Below are positions 1 to 10,540 of a stretch of 62,980 bases of DNA, in pieces (position 1 is the stretch's first letter; each line of letters opens with the position of its first letter). The position numbers were made by a program, and so were the translations under genes. Source of the stretch: Prevotellaceae bacterium (GTDB lineage Bacteria; Bacteroidota; Bacteroidia; Bacteroidales; Muribaculaceae); contig JAETNS010000014.1 in assembly GCA_021772015.1 (NCBI GenBank), positions 1-62,980 on the forward strand, read 5' to 3'. A model generated the notes under the pieces. That model was given only the letters and a program-made list of their open reading frames with translations. It did no database searches and was not told where the DNA came from.

Positions 1-137
1 GAATGGTTCAGATGGTAGGAGCCTGGGGGTGAGGGTGAAGGGAGTTGACTAAGGTCAATGACCGAACCCGAATCCCACAGGCGACGACCCAGATGAGCCA
101 TTATGACACGCCCTCGTTTATCATTGCCAGCTGATTA

Positions 138-2690
138 TCAGCGGACAAGAATCTTGTGTCCGCCGACTATATAAACGCCGGGGGATAGATTGCGCAGTGC
201 GGCTTCCGGCACCTTGCGTCCATCAACAGTGTATATCTCCTGATTGTCAGTCGATTCTGCAGACGGGATTTCGCCATCATCCGTAACCGTATCCAATCCG
301 CTCGACATGGCTGTTTTCAGCACCACACGACCGGAGGGAAGACTGCGGCGCGCGCCACTGCGACCTGTGACCATATAACAATAACGGCTATCATTGTCAA
401 GGCCATCGACAACAACAGATGTGACATCGCCGACCATGCGGGCGTTCCATCCATCCACCGCCGTCAAACCTGTCTTGCCGAGAAACAAGGTCACGTCATC
501 CACCGAGAGGACAGTGTTGCCGGTTTTGCTGAAACAGAAATTCAGCCCCTTCATTCCCATCGGCAACTCCTCGCAGACAAATGTATAGCCTGTAGGGGAA
601 AGCGGACATTCGCCGATCTCAATTTTTTCACCATCGACGGTTATCCCGTGCACTGTCAGCGCGCTCCCATCGGCAAGGGAGGATGCCCGCAGGAAGAGAC
701 TGAATCCGATCACATCCTCCTCATAAACCGAAGTGGTCAGCGATGAGCCATCGGCAGCCATCCTCAACGAAGGAGCCGCCGCTCCGTAATATCCGGCGAC
801 ACTACCCCATGCCGTCGCGTCGGTTATCCACCCTGTAGGGAGTGACTTGCCGTCAAATCCACATGACTGCTGTCCTGTCTCCTCGACCGTAAGTTTCTCC
901 ACTGTCAGCTCGTAGCCGTCAGCTTCCTCCAACGGACTCCACGACGCGGTGAAGCTGTCGCCGGAGATTCCTGTGGCCTCAAACGCCTCCACCCGGCGGT
1001 ATTCAAAGGTTGCCTCAGGCATGACTATGGTGATCAGGCCCGGCTCGCCCGACTCATAACGGTCTCTTCCGCAGACCTCCGCAACATAGCGGTTCCCCGG
1101 CCAAAGGCCATCGACATCAGTCGTGGTCGCCGCTGTCACGGTTTCCTTTATCAGCGATCCACCGTCATCACGAATCGTCACAAGATAGTCGTCAGCCATG
1201 ACTGCGGCAGACCATTCGAGGCGGCAACTCTCCATCCCGGTCTCCGTGACCCGCAGATTGCTGACCGCTCCGACCGGCACCTTGCCGCCGCATGCGTCAA
1301 AAGAGACAATCCCGTCGGCAGATTCAGTGATCCCGGTCAGCGGCACATCGACAGCTGTTCCGCTCCAGCTTACAAGCGCCGGACGCGTCGAGGAGGTCAA
1401 AGAGGTGACCCGCGAACTACCCGGAAAGGTAAAGCCCGCATCCTGGGAGTGGGAAACGGCGTTGTTGGCCTCCACGATATCGACATACTGATGGGAGGCA
1501 TTGTTGTTGACAACATTCCTGTCCCATATGTCAGGATTGTAGTCTATGTGCCACACCAGCATCCCGTGTCCGGGCAGGGAGGAGTCCCAGCCCGACTGCT
1601 GACGGTTCTCCAGAAGGAAATACTCGTTCTGACGCTCCGTAGAGATCTTACAGGCGAAATTGGATTCACCCAATGGAGACATACTGACCGTCAGCGGATA
1701 AGACAGAACCTTGGGTTCAATCCATCCAAGTTCAAGGCGCTCGTAAGCCGAAAAGCCGGGAGGGGTGCGCCCGTCGTCATTGTAATTTCCGCTTGCCATC
1801 AGCGACCATGTAGCCGGATGCAAAGCCCCGGAATATGAGGAGGCATACAGGTCAGGCAGACCAAGCACATGGGCGAACTCATGGCAGAATGTGCCTATGC
1901 CGTTGGGCTTGTCCGAACCGTCAAGTTCGGGTGAACAGGCGTACGCGTCTATGGCCACCCCGTCAAGGGTGAGTTCTCGCCCCTGGTCAGACAGATTCCA
2001 TGAATGCGGCCAGATGGTTCCGGGGTCTCCCCCGTCGGCCTCCCCTTTTCCGGCATAATAGAAATAGATGTTGTCGACCCGGCCATCCCCGTCGAGGTCG
2101 TAGCGGCTGAAATCAACACAGCCGTCTATCGCCCGGCAAGCCTCGACAACCATCAGTCCGGCTGCGGAGTCACCCGATCCGCCTCCGTAGTAGGAATATT
2201 CACGGCTAAGCCTGACCGGTCCGACTGTCTCGAAGACCGGGCGGAACATCCCGGCGGAATTGTCTCGGTAATAATCGGCGACAGATCCCTTGCCATTGTA
2301 TCGGGAATATCCCTCCTGATTGAGCAACGCGTCAAACTCCTCCTGCGGGTCAGCGAAAGAGAAGCTCTTGTTGGCGAATTCCACCAGCACGACAAGAAAC
2401 GGGAGGTCTCCTTTGGTGGGGAATGTCGAGACCCGCTGTAGGCCGTCAGCCTGTCGGCGGCTTTTCATCGCGGGGGTGGCTTTAGGACTTGCGACCCTCG
2501 GCAGCCAGCCGGCATCGCTGCCGTCGAGGTTGACAAACCAATGGTCATGCTCATCTCCCATGGCGACAACCTCAGTCAGCTTGCCGTCAGGGCCGACGAC
2601 TTCGACAGGCCGCATACGCGAAGGTGCCCCCTCCGCGCATGTGGCTGTTGCCGAAATCATCGCGCATAGCAATAATTTCCTGTATTTCAT
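138..2690 (-). CDS. Secreted M6-family metalloprotease with Fn3 domains and T9SS sorting domain
   Basis: 850-residue secreted zinc protease. A signal peptide (residues 1 to about 20) precedes an M6 (immune inhibitor A-like) domain at about 90-400, with the zinc motif HEFAHVLGLPD at 270-280 (H270, E271, H274, D280 in HExxHxxGxxD). Fibronectin III-like modules follow from about 475, with a choice-of-anchor J-like segment near 605-740. The C-terminal 34 residues (IYTVDGRKV, then SPGVYIV and KILVR) fit a type A T9SS sorting domain. It is the last gene of a three-gene operon, 19 bp after its neighbour. The protein should be exported, cleaved of its sorting signal and surface-attached or released. 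Its substrate cannot be read from sequence. The 137 bases beyond its stop show no gene. Confidence 0.88.
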   Translation of the reverse strand: MKYRKLLLCAMISATATCAEGAPSRMRPVEVVGPDGKLTEVVAMGDEHDHWFVNLDGSDAGWLPRVASPKATPAMKSRRQADGLQRVSTFPTKGDLPFLVVLVEFANKSFSFADPQEEFDALLNQEGYSRYNGKGSVADYYRDNSAGMFRPVFETVGPVRLSREYSYYGGGSGDSAAGLMVVEACRAIDGCVDFSRYDLDGDGRVDNIYFYYAGKGEADGGDPGTIWPHSWNLSDQGRELTLDGVAIDAYACSPELDGSDKPNGIGTFCHEFAHVLGLPDLYASSYSGALHPATWSLMASGNYNDDGRTPPGFSAYERLELGWIEPKVLSYPLTVSMSPLGESNFACKISTERQNEYFLLENRQQSGWDSSLPGHGMLVWHIDYNPDIWDRNVVNNNASHQYVDIVEANNAVSHSQDAGFTFPGSSRVTSLTSSTRPALVSWSGTAVDVPLTGITESADGIVSFDACGGKVPVGAVSNLRVTETGMESCRLEWSAAVMADDYLVTIRDDGGSLIKETVTAATTTDVDGLWPGNRYVAEVCGRDRYESGEPGLITIVMPEATFEYRRVEAFEATGISGDSFTASWSPLEEADGYELTVEKLTVEETGQQSCGFDGKSLPTGWITDATAWGSVAGYYGAAAPSLRMAADGSSLTTSVYEEDVIGFSLFLRASSLADGSALTVHGITVDGEKIEIGECPLSPTGYTFVCEELPMGMKGLNFCFSKTGNTVLSVDDVTLFLGKTGLTAVDGWNARMVGDVTSVVVDGLDNDSRYCYMVTGRSGARRSLPSGRVVLKTAMSSGLDTVTDDGEIPSAESTDNQEIYTVDGRKVPEAALRNLSPGVYIVGGHKILVR

Positions 2691-2709
2691 ATCAATCGTG
2701 ATATCCGGT

Positions 2710-5700
2710 TTATTTGACCAACGCTTTCAGAGAGGTCGAACCATGACGGACTACATAAGTGCCGGAAGCGAGGGAAAATGTCAGATTGCCGACAACCTGC
2801 TCACGGGCGACAAGCCGTCCATCGATAGAGTAAACCTCAACAAGACCGTGGCAGCCGTCAACCTCAAGACACCCGACATGGCCGCGGGCCACGAAGGCAC
2901 TCGCCGCATCGGCGTTGCCGACAATGATGCCCGACGTTCCGGACCTGAAACGAGGCGAGGGGGAGGACTCCCCTTCGGGATACAGTGCGGTGACATAATA
3001 CTCATGAGCCTCGCCAATGACAGGAGTATCACTATAGGATGGTTCGCCAAGAGGTTCCGCATTGATCTTCACACCGTCGCGATAGACATTGTAACCCATG
3101 AAATCCAGACTAAGCTCACCGCTTGAAGCCGGAGTATAGGTGACATCGTCGACCATGAGACCGAACGCGTCGGCCGATATGCAATGTATTGCGAAATAAC
3201 GCGCGCCCTCCGGAAGGGTTACGGTAAACTTGCGCCAGTAGCTCGCCGGGGTATAATAATTGGCTTCGGCCACCTTCACGAAGTCAGAGGTCGATTTGGA
3301 ATCCATCGAATACAATACCCTGAACCGTTCGGGATAGGCCATAGTGATACTTTTGATATAGAATGTCACCTTCTGCGCCTCCCCTGACAGTTCCGGCGAA
3401 ATCAGCCAGTCGTCATTGGCGGTAACGCCCGTCGACACATCCGCGCCCCAGCACACCAGGCTCTGCGAACCGGAATGGCTGACCCAGCGGCGGTTGAAGT
3501 TCAGCTCCGTGTCTATCCCGGCCTTGGCCGCGTCAAACACCTGCCATGCCATCGCCGATCCGGCGTTGGGATAGCCTGTGATCCCGGATACGGTGTAAGT
3601 CTTGGCAGCCTTGTCATTGTCTACGAGGGTGTAATTACCGATGCCGGAGATCGAGAATGTCTCATATCCCTCCATATTGTCGGTGACGCTCGGACGGACC
3701 CCGGTCATTTCCGGTTCCTCCCATGACAATGTCACTACTCCGTCGGCCACAGCTCCGTCAAGAGCCTCCACGCGGGGAAGATCAGAGCCTGGCACTACGA
3801 GAGTCATCGTCTCCGACCGGTTGTTGGCCACACACTCATCCGCGCCGTAGCTTACCTCGGCCCGGAGGGAATGCTCCGCGCCGCTGTGGGTATGGTCGGG
3901 GGTGAACTCAAGGGTCACGGTCTTCTCACCGCCGTTGGCGAAGATTGCCGCTCCCTGGCCTTTTTTGGAATCGACTTTCACATCATCCACATATAGGTCT
4001 ACGGTATAATCCTTGGTAGATGAGCTACCATTGTTGACGATGTTCGCGATATACTGCGCTTTCTCGCCGACATTGACCTGAGACGGACCGAGAAGCCCCG
4101 TCAGTTCAAGGTCATTGTCGTAAGTGTCAGTCACAAGGAATTGGTCAACGCAGATATTACCGCCGCCGTCGGCACTTCCCACCAGAGCCACAGACACTTT
4201 CTTTGACGATCTGTAGGCATCAAGCGGGAAAGTGTAGCGGGTCCAGCCTGAATTGTCCTTTGCGAGCAGGATCTCGCTGTCAGGCACATCCTGGTAATCC
4301 CCGTTGTCAAGGGCCACCTGCAGGTGGAGCTTGTCATTGTACTTTGTCTGGACTGTCACATATTCCTCTTTCTCCTGATCATATTCCTGAGATGTTACAG
4401 TAGTGTCGTAATGGAAGAGATAAAACGAGACAAAAGGATGGGAGGTCCCGGACAAGTCTATGACGGGGGTGGCGAGACGGATCACATTCCCGGCATATAG
4501 ATTGAACCCGCTGACCTTTGAGACAAATTCCAGCATGCCGTCATCGCCATCGATAGGCGGACAGGCGGGATAAGCCCCCATGGGAGTGGTGCGCCACTGA
4601 GTGGGAAGCAACCCGGCGTTGATAAACGACATCACCCACGGAGCTGTGGCAAGGGAACAATAGGAGAAATCCTCACTGAACGGCACCGTGTAGGCCGGTC
4701 CGACGAAAAGGGAGTTGCTTTCCACCGCATCCGCTGACCCCGTCGAAGTGAACGCCTCGACTGAATAATATACATGGTTCTGCACCGACAGGTCGACATT
4801 CCCGTCTGTGAAAGCAGTCCCTTCCCAATTGTTGTCGACCACAACATCACCGGCAGCTTCAATTCTGACGATCCTGTAACGGATGACATCGCTGCCGACA
4901 TAACCGCCGTTGACCCCGGCGGGAGCATCCCATGACAGGCTTACCGAGGTGGAGCCTTCCGCAGCCTGCAGGTTAGTGACAGGCATGGGAGTGTCGATGC
5001 CGACAAACAGCTTGACTTCGGCTTTTGCCCCTTCAAGGCCGGAAGCTGTGGCCACCGCCTTGTAGAGATGCAAACCGTTGTCTACCGAAGTGTCATCATA
5101 GCTCAGGGCCTCCCCTTTCGCCGGAGACTCGAAAGTATGAATCAGGGTCTCGTCGCGATAAAGCTTCACATCGTCGAGCGAGGAGATCGGGCCGCCTTCT
5201 GCCGTCACCTCCGGGGCCTTCATTGAGATACGGGCAGTCAGAGCACCTTTCTCTCCGGCAACCGCCGTGAGATCGGAGACCGGCGCGGGAGCAGCATATG
5301 AACCGTTCTGCTCGACCTTTATGTCATCGAGGTAGAGGCTGTATCCGTTATACGGGGATCCGCAATGGAAGCCGAAATAATAAGCTCCATCCTCCTCCAC
5401 GGGGAGAGTCAGCGTGACCGTCTCCATGCTCCCGTTCCAGAAATTCTGGATATCGTCGCGAGAGAAGAGCACTGTCGTGTGGTGGGTGGCATACTCGCTG
5501 GTACCCATCGTGACAGTAAGTTTCTCCGGGGCGAAACGCGATCCCTGCGAGCCGAACGAGAAGGTCAGGGTATAGATGTCATCCTTGCCAAGATTGATGG
5601 CCGGCGTGATCAGCCAGTCGTCATTGCTGTCAACCCCGGAGGGAAACGAACATCTGACAAGTCCCCAGCTTTCCTTGTACTCCCAGGAGTTGCCGTCGTT

Positions 5701-5967
5701 GTTGACATCCTGTATCCCCCAGTCGCCGAGATTGTCGGGAGTGGAGAAATCCTCGATGAAGGGCACATCCATCGCTTTTGCCCGACCGGGGACCTGCCGC
5801 CCGATCCTGACCGCAGGCTTGTCTGTCGCCTGACCGGTTTTCTTTACTATGAACGGTGTTTCCGTCACTTCCGCCGGAGCTACAGACGGCGTTTTGCCTG
5901 ACCGGAGGACAGCTCCCGCGCTCGCTACTATCAGAGCCGAGGCTATCGCAACTGTTGTCTTTTTCAT
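2710..5967 (-). CDS. Large secreted adhesin-like protein (choice-of-anchor J, Fn3, CARDB, T9SS sorting domain)
   Basis: 1085 residues with signal peptide MKKTTVAIASALIVASAG. Three beta-jelly-roll modules of the cleaved-adhesin/choice-of-anchor J type lie near 70-225, 430-620 and 775-955. Each shows the family's NDDWLI(T/S)P or equivalent and a late LDDI/VDDV strand. Fn3-like modules separate them and a CARDB-like module occupies about 625-735. The C-terminus (VYSIDGRLV ... GTYVV ... LKALVK) is a T9SS type A sorting domain. Related modules form the haemagglutinin regions of gingipains, so binding to host or glycan ligands is a fair guess. No catalytic motif was seen. It is the middle gene of the operon, with 18-19 bp gaps on both sides. 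Confidence 0.8.
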   Translation of the reverse strand: MKKTTVAIASALIVASAGAVLRSGKTPSVAPAEVTETPFIVKKTGQATDKPAVRIGRQVPGRAKAMDVPFIEDFSTPDNLGDWGIQDVNNDGNSWEYKESWGLVRCSFPSGVDSNDDWLITPAINLGKDDIYTLTFSFGSQGSRFAPEKLTVTMGTSEYATHHTTVLFSRDDIQNFWNGSMETVTLTLPVEEDGAYYFGFHCGSPYNGYSLYLDDIKVEQNGSYAAPAPVSDLTAVAGEKGALTARISMKAPEVTAEGGPISSLDDVKLYRDETLIHTFESPAKGEALSYDDTSVDNGLHLYKAVATASGLEGAKAEVKLFVGIDTPMPVTNLQAAEGSTSVSLSWDAPAGVNGGYVGSDVIRYRIVRIEAAGDVVVDNNWEGTAFTDGNVDLSVQNHVYYSVEAFTSTGSADAVESNSLFVGPAYTVPFSEDFSYCSLATAPWVMSFINAGLLPTQWRTTPMGAYPACPPIDGDDGMLEFVSKVSGFNLYAGNVIRLATPVIDLSGTSHPFVSFYLFHYDTTVTSQEYDQEKEEYVTVQTKYNDKLHLQVALDNGDYQDVPDSEILLAKDNSGWTRYTFPLDAYRSSKKVSVALVGSADGGGNICVDQFLVTDTYDNDLELTGLLGPSQVNVGEKAQYIANIVNNGSSSTKDYTVDLYVDDVKVDSKKGQGAAIFANGGEKTVTLEFTPDHTHSGAEHSLRAEVSYGADECVANNRSETMTLVVPGSDLPRVEALDGAVADGVVTLSWEEPEMTGVRPSVTDNMEGYETFSISGIGNYTLVDNDKAAKTYTVSGITGYPNAGSAMAWQVFDAAKAGIDTELNFNRRWVSHSGSQSLVCWGADVSTGVTANDDWLISPELSGEAQKVTFYIKSITMAYPERFRVLYSMDSKSTSDFVKVAEANYYTPASYWRKFTVTLPEGARYFAIHCISADAFGLMVDDVTYTPASSGELSLDFMGYNVYRDGVKINAEPLGEPSYSDTPVIGEAHEYYVTALYPEGESSPSPRFRSGTSGIIVGNADAASAFVARGHVGCLEVDGCHGLVEVYSIDGRLVAREQVVGNLTFSLASGTYVVRHGSTSLKALVK

Positions 5968-5985
5968 TGGTTGCTTGATTGTGGA

Positions 5986-8900
5986 TTATCGTTTGATGTA
6001 TTTGGTAGCATTTATTTTGTTTCCGTCGGTAACGCGGATGACATACAGGCCTGAGGCCAGAGTGGCGGCATTCAGGGAGCCTCGCGATGCAGCCACCCTT
6101 TGACCGGAGAGATCGAAGACTTCAAGCAGGGCTGTTTCGGAAGAGGCAGTGATCATGTCGCCGCTGATCATTATCGCGGTGTCACCGTCGTCAGCCACAT
6201 CCGCGATCGCCGATATAGGCTTGTCGCTTTGGAATTTTATCGACCTGACGGTAACTTCGGGATAACTGTAATTACCCAGTCCGAAATGGAGTCCGACAAA
6301 TTTATTGGTTTTGACAACATTGTCGGGCGTTGGATCCTCATCCTCGTCTGCCGACTCGGCACGAGCGGCGACCGCAGAGAGAGTGAAGTCATGTGAATAG
6401 GCCTGGAACTCACCTGTCAGCTTTGGGGCAGTCCCCTCTGTGATCTTCTGTCCGGCGAGGAGGCTCGCTGACGTAGGCTCATCTCCCACATATATGTTAT
6501 AGGATGGCATGTTATATGCGCTCGATCCCGAAGCGCTTTTACCTTCAAACTTGACGGTATAAGTCACCCCCTCCTCCAGAATGAAGAGCGGAGACACGAT
6601 CCAGTCGTTGAGGTTGGAGCCGGAAGAGGTCGCCGACGTGCCGTCGAGAAGATATAGGCAGTTGTCTTCATTGAATCCGAATGTCTGCCCCTTGGTGCGG
6701 CTCTCGTCAAGGAACGTCCATCCGCTGCGGCCTTCATCGGTCGTGAAGTCAGGCTCATAAGGCAACTCGCGGGCAGCGGCGTGATAGTCGCTGACCACAG
6801 CGATAGGCTCCGATTCACCTCCGGCAAGTTCACCGTCGCCGGGGTTTGAGATAACGAGCAGATATGCGTTCAAGCCCTCCTGTGGGGTCTCGTCAGCCCA
6901 GCTGCATTTCTCTCCGGGCATCATTTCGAGGGAGACCAAGGGTTCAGATTCGTCGGAAACCTCAGTGCCACGATACAGGCTCGCCTTAAGCTTGGCCGTG
7001 AGTGCGGCACCTTCCGCCGTGGTTGTCGGCATAGTCCAGCTGACATCCACGCGGCCATTGGGGAAGTCGGATTTCGCTCTGAGATCTGCCGGAGCAGCGG
7101 GAACCAAAGGCGCGTCCGTGATGCTGAATCCGCTTACCACATATTCATATTCGGAATAGCCGGATGTCAAGGCTTTGGCTATGACCGCAGGGAAGTATTC
7201 GCCGCTTTCAGCGACAGCGAACCTGACGGTCGTGGTGCCTTTCTTGAAATTGGAAGTGCCGACCACCGATTCCTGATCCAAAGGATTGGCACGTGTCGAC
7301 AAGGCGATATCGAAATCTATGTCATAATAGCCCGTATGGGATGTCTCGACGGTCATCTCATAGACATGGCCGGCCTGCAAATCCATCAGAGGCATCAGCA
7401 GCGCGTCGGAGATCTCCTTGGGATTCTCTTTGAGGACAAATTTTCCGTCACTGTAAACGAACATCTTGCCGTTGGCCTTGTCGGGATCCGGCTCTACAGC
7501 ACGAAACATCCGATGGTCGGTAGCCATATCGGCGGTGTAGTCGGGATGTATCCCTTTTCCCACATAATCAGTGGAAACTTCGATGGGAGCTTCCCCGGTA
7601 TGGCCTGCGGCATTGTCGATGATGACTTTATAGGTATGGTATCCCGATGTCAACCCCTTCGTAGCGTCATCTGTGAACTCTCCGGCAACGCCGGCTGTCG
7701 TCCCGACAGTCTCGACCAGATCGCCGTCACGATATACCGACGCGGTTATCTCCCCGACCGGAAGTCCTGTCTCGCTGACCGCCGGATTCATCCATGTCAG
7801 TTTTACAGAGAGATTCCCTTCGATGTCGGCCAAGGCAGAAAGTCCTGTCGCGCAGACAGGCACGACCGGGATCTCCGTGACCGAGACCTCGCTGACACGG
7901 AATGTATTGTTGTAATACGATGAACTTAGTTTGGGGAGGTCTGCCGCCCAACAGAACCGGGCGTTGCCCGAATTGGCGGGAGTGAATATCAATTCTACGG
8001 TCTCGTTGGTATTGTTGGCCGATGGCATAAACGGGTTCTCATTCAACAATTCCGACCTCCAGGAAGCGGACTCATCAGTTCCCTCCACCGACAAAGTGTA
8101 ACTGAATTCATTCAGCCTGTTGGTACATTGCGCCTTGTAGGAGATTTTGTATGCCTTTTGGCTGTCTAAGGAAAATTCAGGGCTGAACGCCTTGGAATCA
8201 GTGGCCTTGTAGCCGTCGCGCAGACATTCGAGGTAGTCAATGCCACTTGTCTTTTTGAAGCCCCAGCCGTTGGCGGCTTCGGCTGTCTCTATCGTCCAGA
8301 AACTATTGGCTGTTTCATCCGAAAAATCAAAAGCATGGGGGGGGTAAATTGCGTCCGGTTTTCCAACAAAAGGAGTTTTGACTATGCATTTATCACTTTC
8401 TTTCCCATCAGCGTCAACAACCGACAACTCATATTCATAAATGCCTGAAGTTTCGGGGGTATCGGTCCAGGCAACTTCTGCTCCTGGTGGAACCATTGTC
8501 GGATCAGTCAGAGTTGTCAACAGCGATCCGTTACGGGTCACTTTGATCCCCTCGATGGTCAGATCCTCACCTGTAAGATAGCTTGTCGGGTTTTTCCAGG
8601 CCAATGTTACTTCACGGGTGGAATTGTCAATATTTCTCACCTCCAGATCCTCCACAGGCAGAGGCTTTCTGACCAGCTCTACCTCCTCCACCGTGAAGCT
8701 ATGGAATACCATTGTACGGACAGCTGAATTATCGGTCGTTATGTCAAGCATGAAATAAAGGTCTTGACCTTCAGACGGCTCGTATGTGAAACTCCCGCTA
8801 TGAGTCCCGGAGGCAGTTGTGGATATTTCATCTCCTGTGGCCACTATTTTGTCAGCCGCAGTAGAAATCACAGATGTGAAAACCTCATTGACCAGATACG

Positions 8901-9237
8901 GGGTGACTGTCAACGCCCTATTGGGATTAATCGCTGAAACAGAGAAAGCGACCGTGTAACGGTGGCCCGGTTTCATTGTCAATGCCGGACTGAACAGACG
9001 GCAACGAGCCGTGCGACCATTGTTAAGCTCGATCCTGACAGGTTGGGACGCGCTATAATCGAGTGTGATTTTCCATTGGTTATTGTTGGATGACTTACCC
9101 TGCCATCCATCGGTTGCATATTTTCCATATGACGCTGTATAAGGATACTCGGTCACTGGAGCGGCGTTGGCTATCTGGCTGGAAGCGATAGTAATAATCG
9201 CTGCCCAAACCAGACATAATCGTAAGCATTGTTTCAT
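5986..9237 (-). CDS. Large secreted protein with alternating jelly-roll and Fn3 modules, T9SS sorting domain
   Basis: 1083 residues with signal peptide MKQCLRLCLVWAAIITIASS. Four lectin-like/choice-of-anchor J modules (about 25-190, 300-455, 560-705, 825-1000) alternate with Fn3-like modules that recur as VxVSWxxP/LTWMNP segments. The protein ends in VFDLSGQRV ... ASGLYVIRV ... KYIKR, a T9SS type A sorting domain. It is the first gene of the protease operon and sits behind the strong promoter at 9343-9373. It is probably an extracellular binding protein that works with the M6 protease; this is inferred from operon context. No enzyme motif was found. Confidence 0.78.
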   Translation of the reverse strand: MKQCLRLCLVWAAIITIASSQIANAAPVTEYPYTASYGKYATDGWQGKSSNNNQWKITLDYSASQPVRIELNNGRTARCRLFSPALTMKPGHRYTVAFSVSAINPNRALTVTPYLVNEVFTSVISTAADKIVATGDEISTTASGTHSGSFTYEPSEGQDLYFMLDITTDNSAVRTMVFHSFTVEEVELVRKPLPVEDLEVRNIDNSTREVTLAWKNPTSYLTGEDLTIEGIKVTRNGSLLTTLTDPTMVPPGAEVAWTDTPETSGIYEYELSVVDADGKESDKCIVKTPFVGKPDAIYPPHAFDFSDETANSFWTIETAEAANGWGFKKTSGIDYLECLRDGYKATDSKAFSPEFSLDSQKAYKISYKAQCTNRLNEFSYTLSVEGTDESASWRSELLNENPFMPSANNTNETVELIFTPANSGNARFCWAADLPKLSSSYYNNTFRVSEVSVTEIPVVPVCATGLSALADIEGNLSVKLTWMNPAVSETGLPVGEITASVYRDGDLVETVGTTAGVAGEFTDDATKGLTSGYHTYKVIIDNAAGHTGEAPIEVSTDYVGKGIHPDYTADMATDHRMFRAVEPDPDKANGKMFVYSDGKFVLKENPKEISDALLMPLMDLQAGHVYEMTVETSHTGYYDIDFDIALSTRANPLDQESVVGTSNFKKGTTTVRFAVAESGEYFPAVIAKALTSGYSEYEYVVSGFSITDAPLVPAAPADLRAKSDFPNGRVDVSWTMPTTTAEGAALTAKLKASLYRGTEVSDESEPLVSLEMMPGEKCSWADETPQEGLNAYLLVISNPGDGELAGGESEPIAVVSDYHAAARELPYEPDFTTDEGRSGWTFLDESRTKGQTFGFNEDNCLYLLDGTSATSSGSNLNDWIVSPLFILEEGVTYTVKFEGKSASGSSAYNMPSYNIYVGDEPTSASLLAGQKITEGTAPKLTGEFQAYSHDFTLSAVAARAESADEDEDPTPDNVVKTNKFVGLHFGLGNYSYPEVTVRSIKFQSDKPISAIADVADDGDTAIMISGDMITASSETALLEVFDLSGQRVAASRGSLNAATLASGLYVIRVTDGNKINATKYIKR

Positions 9238-9342
9238 AAGCGGTGAATATATTAAATGATTAGTGAAATTATATTAAAAACAATGAATGCCTCACACAGT
9301 CAATCATATAGCTATTTGCTTGAATTATCACTATTAATGTCG

Positions 9343-9373
9343 CAAATGTACAATTAAAATCATAAAACGCAAA
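9343..9373 (-). promoter_or_regulatory. Bacteroidetes -33/-7 promoter for the protease operon
   Basis: Read on the minus strand: TTTG (9373-9370), 19-bp spacer, TACATTTG (9350-9343), a perfect TTTG-N19-TAnnTTTG match. It leaves a leader of roughly 100 nt before the start at 9237. The rest of the 9238-9628 gap is AT-rich and shows only this promoter and the KilA-N one. Confidence 0.75.
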
Positions 9374-9566
9374 CACTTTTCTATAAAAATCCACTTTTAA
9401 TCTACATTAATCTATTACAACTCTTATAAGACTCGGTTAAAAATTAGTTACATATCCTGCCACCACTATATAATATCTCCTAACATATCACATGAAGCCC
9501 ATTCTATTGATAAATATCTTGCCGAACAAAAATTATCTCAATTTAATCTGATATTGCAAACGTCAA

Positions 9567-9598
9567 TTCTAACACTCAATAAAAATTGATTATATTTG
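9567..9598 (+). promoter_or_regulatory. Promoter of the KilA-N gene
   Basis: TATATTTG at 9591-9598 matches the Bacteroidetes -7 box. The -33 position (TTCT, 9567-9570, 20-bp spacer) is a poor match. The in-frame ATG at 9596 lies inside this box, so translation must start downstream, at 9629. Confidence 0.55.
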
Positions 9599-9628
9599 CA
9601 TATTTTAGACAACTTCATATCTACATCA

Positions 9629-10447
9629 ATGCCTAAGATAATCGTTCAAAATACACCTGTCACAATTCTATCAATAGAGCAGCAGGATTATATATCACTT
9701 ACTGACATGGCTACGGCCAAAGATGGACACAACCGTTCCGCCGACATAATAAAGAATTGGCTTAGGAATCGTTACACGATCGAATTTCTCGGCACATGGG
9801 AGGTTATTCATAACCCTGATTTCAAAGTGGTCGAATTTGACCACTTTAGAATGAGTGCCGGGATGCCTTCATTTGTATTGAGTGCATCTGAATGGATTGA
9901 ACGGACTAATGCGATCGGCATAATGGTAAAGAAAGGTCGTTACGGTGGCACATATGCTCACAAGGATATAGCATTTGAATTTGGTTCGGCAATAAGTGTG
10001 CCCTTCAAGATCTATTTGATTGAGGAATTCCAACGACTTAAAGCGGACGAACAGCGACTATTGGGATGGTCTGCAAAACGAGAATTGTCAAAAATCAACT
10101 ACCGTATACACACTGATGCCATAAAACAGAACCTGATACCCGAGCAAATTACAACAGCCCAGGCAAGTATGATTTACGCCAATGAAGCAGATGTCCTTAA
10201 CGTAGCAATGTTCGGACAAACTGCAAAACAATGGAGGGACGCTCATCCCGATTTAAAAGGAAATATTCGCGACTATGCCTCAATAAACGAACTCATATGC
10301 CTGTCAAACATGGAAAATATCAATGCAGTTTTCATCGGACAGAATATGCCTCAAAATGAAAGGCTCGTCAAACTGAACCAAATTGCGATTCATCAGATGG
10401 GCGTATTGGAAAGCGACATCACAGACCAAAGGAAGCTCCTCAAATAG
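9629..10447 (+). CDS. KilA-N domain DNA-binding protein
   Basis: 272 residues starting MPKIIVQNTPVTI. The N-terminal ~110 residues form a KilA-N domain (YISLTDMA ... NWLRNRYTIEFLGTWE ... KGRYGGTYAHKDIAFEFGSAIS), a DNA-binding fold found in phages and in stand-alone Bacteroidetes proteins. The C-terminal half (QITTAQASMIYANEADVLN ...) is the usual partner region of the stand-alone form. I chose the start at 9629 because the earlier ATG (9596) overlaps the -7 promoter box. The gene is clearly more AT-rich than its neighbours and is monocistronic, which suggests transfer. No phage structural genes are nearby, so its target is unknown. Confidence 0.85.
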   Translation: MPKIIVQNTPVTILSIEQQDYISLTDMATAKDGHNRSADIIKNWLRNRYTIEFLGTWEVIHNPDFKVVEFDHFRMSAGMPSFVLSASEWIERTNAIGIMVKKGRYGGTYAHKDIAFEFGSAISVPFKIYLIEEFQRLKADEQRLLGWSAKRELSKINYRIHTDAIKQNLIPEQITTAQASMIYANEADVLNVAMFGQTAKQWRDAHPDLKGNIRDYASINELICLSNMENINAVFIGQNMPQNERLVKLNQIAIHQMGVLESDITDQRKLLK

Positions 10448-10540
10448 ATTCTATCAGAACAATATTTCTTTATAAATGAGATTTCCTGATCAATCGTTCA
10501 CGCGCAGTGATTACCGTGGCGGATATTCGGAAAAAAACAC

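Noticed and set aside
1-137. Possible gene or repeat at the left edge
   Set aside because: No open frame, hairpin or copy of the GATTAC element could be supported in this short stretch.
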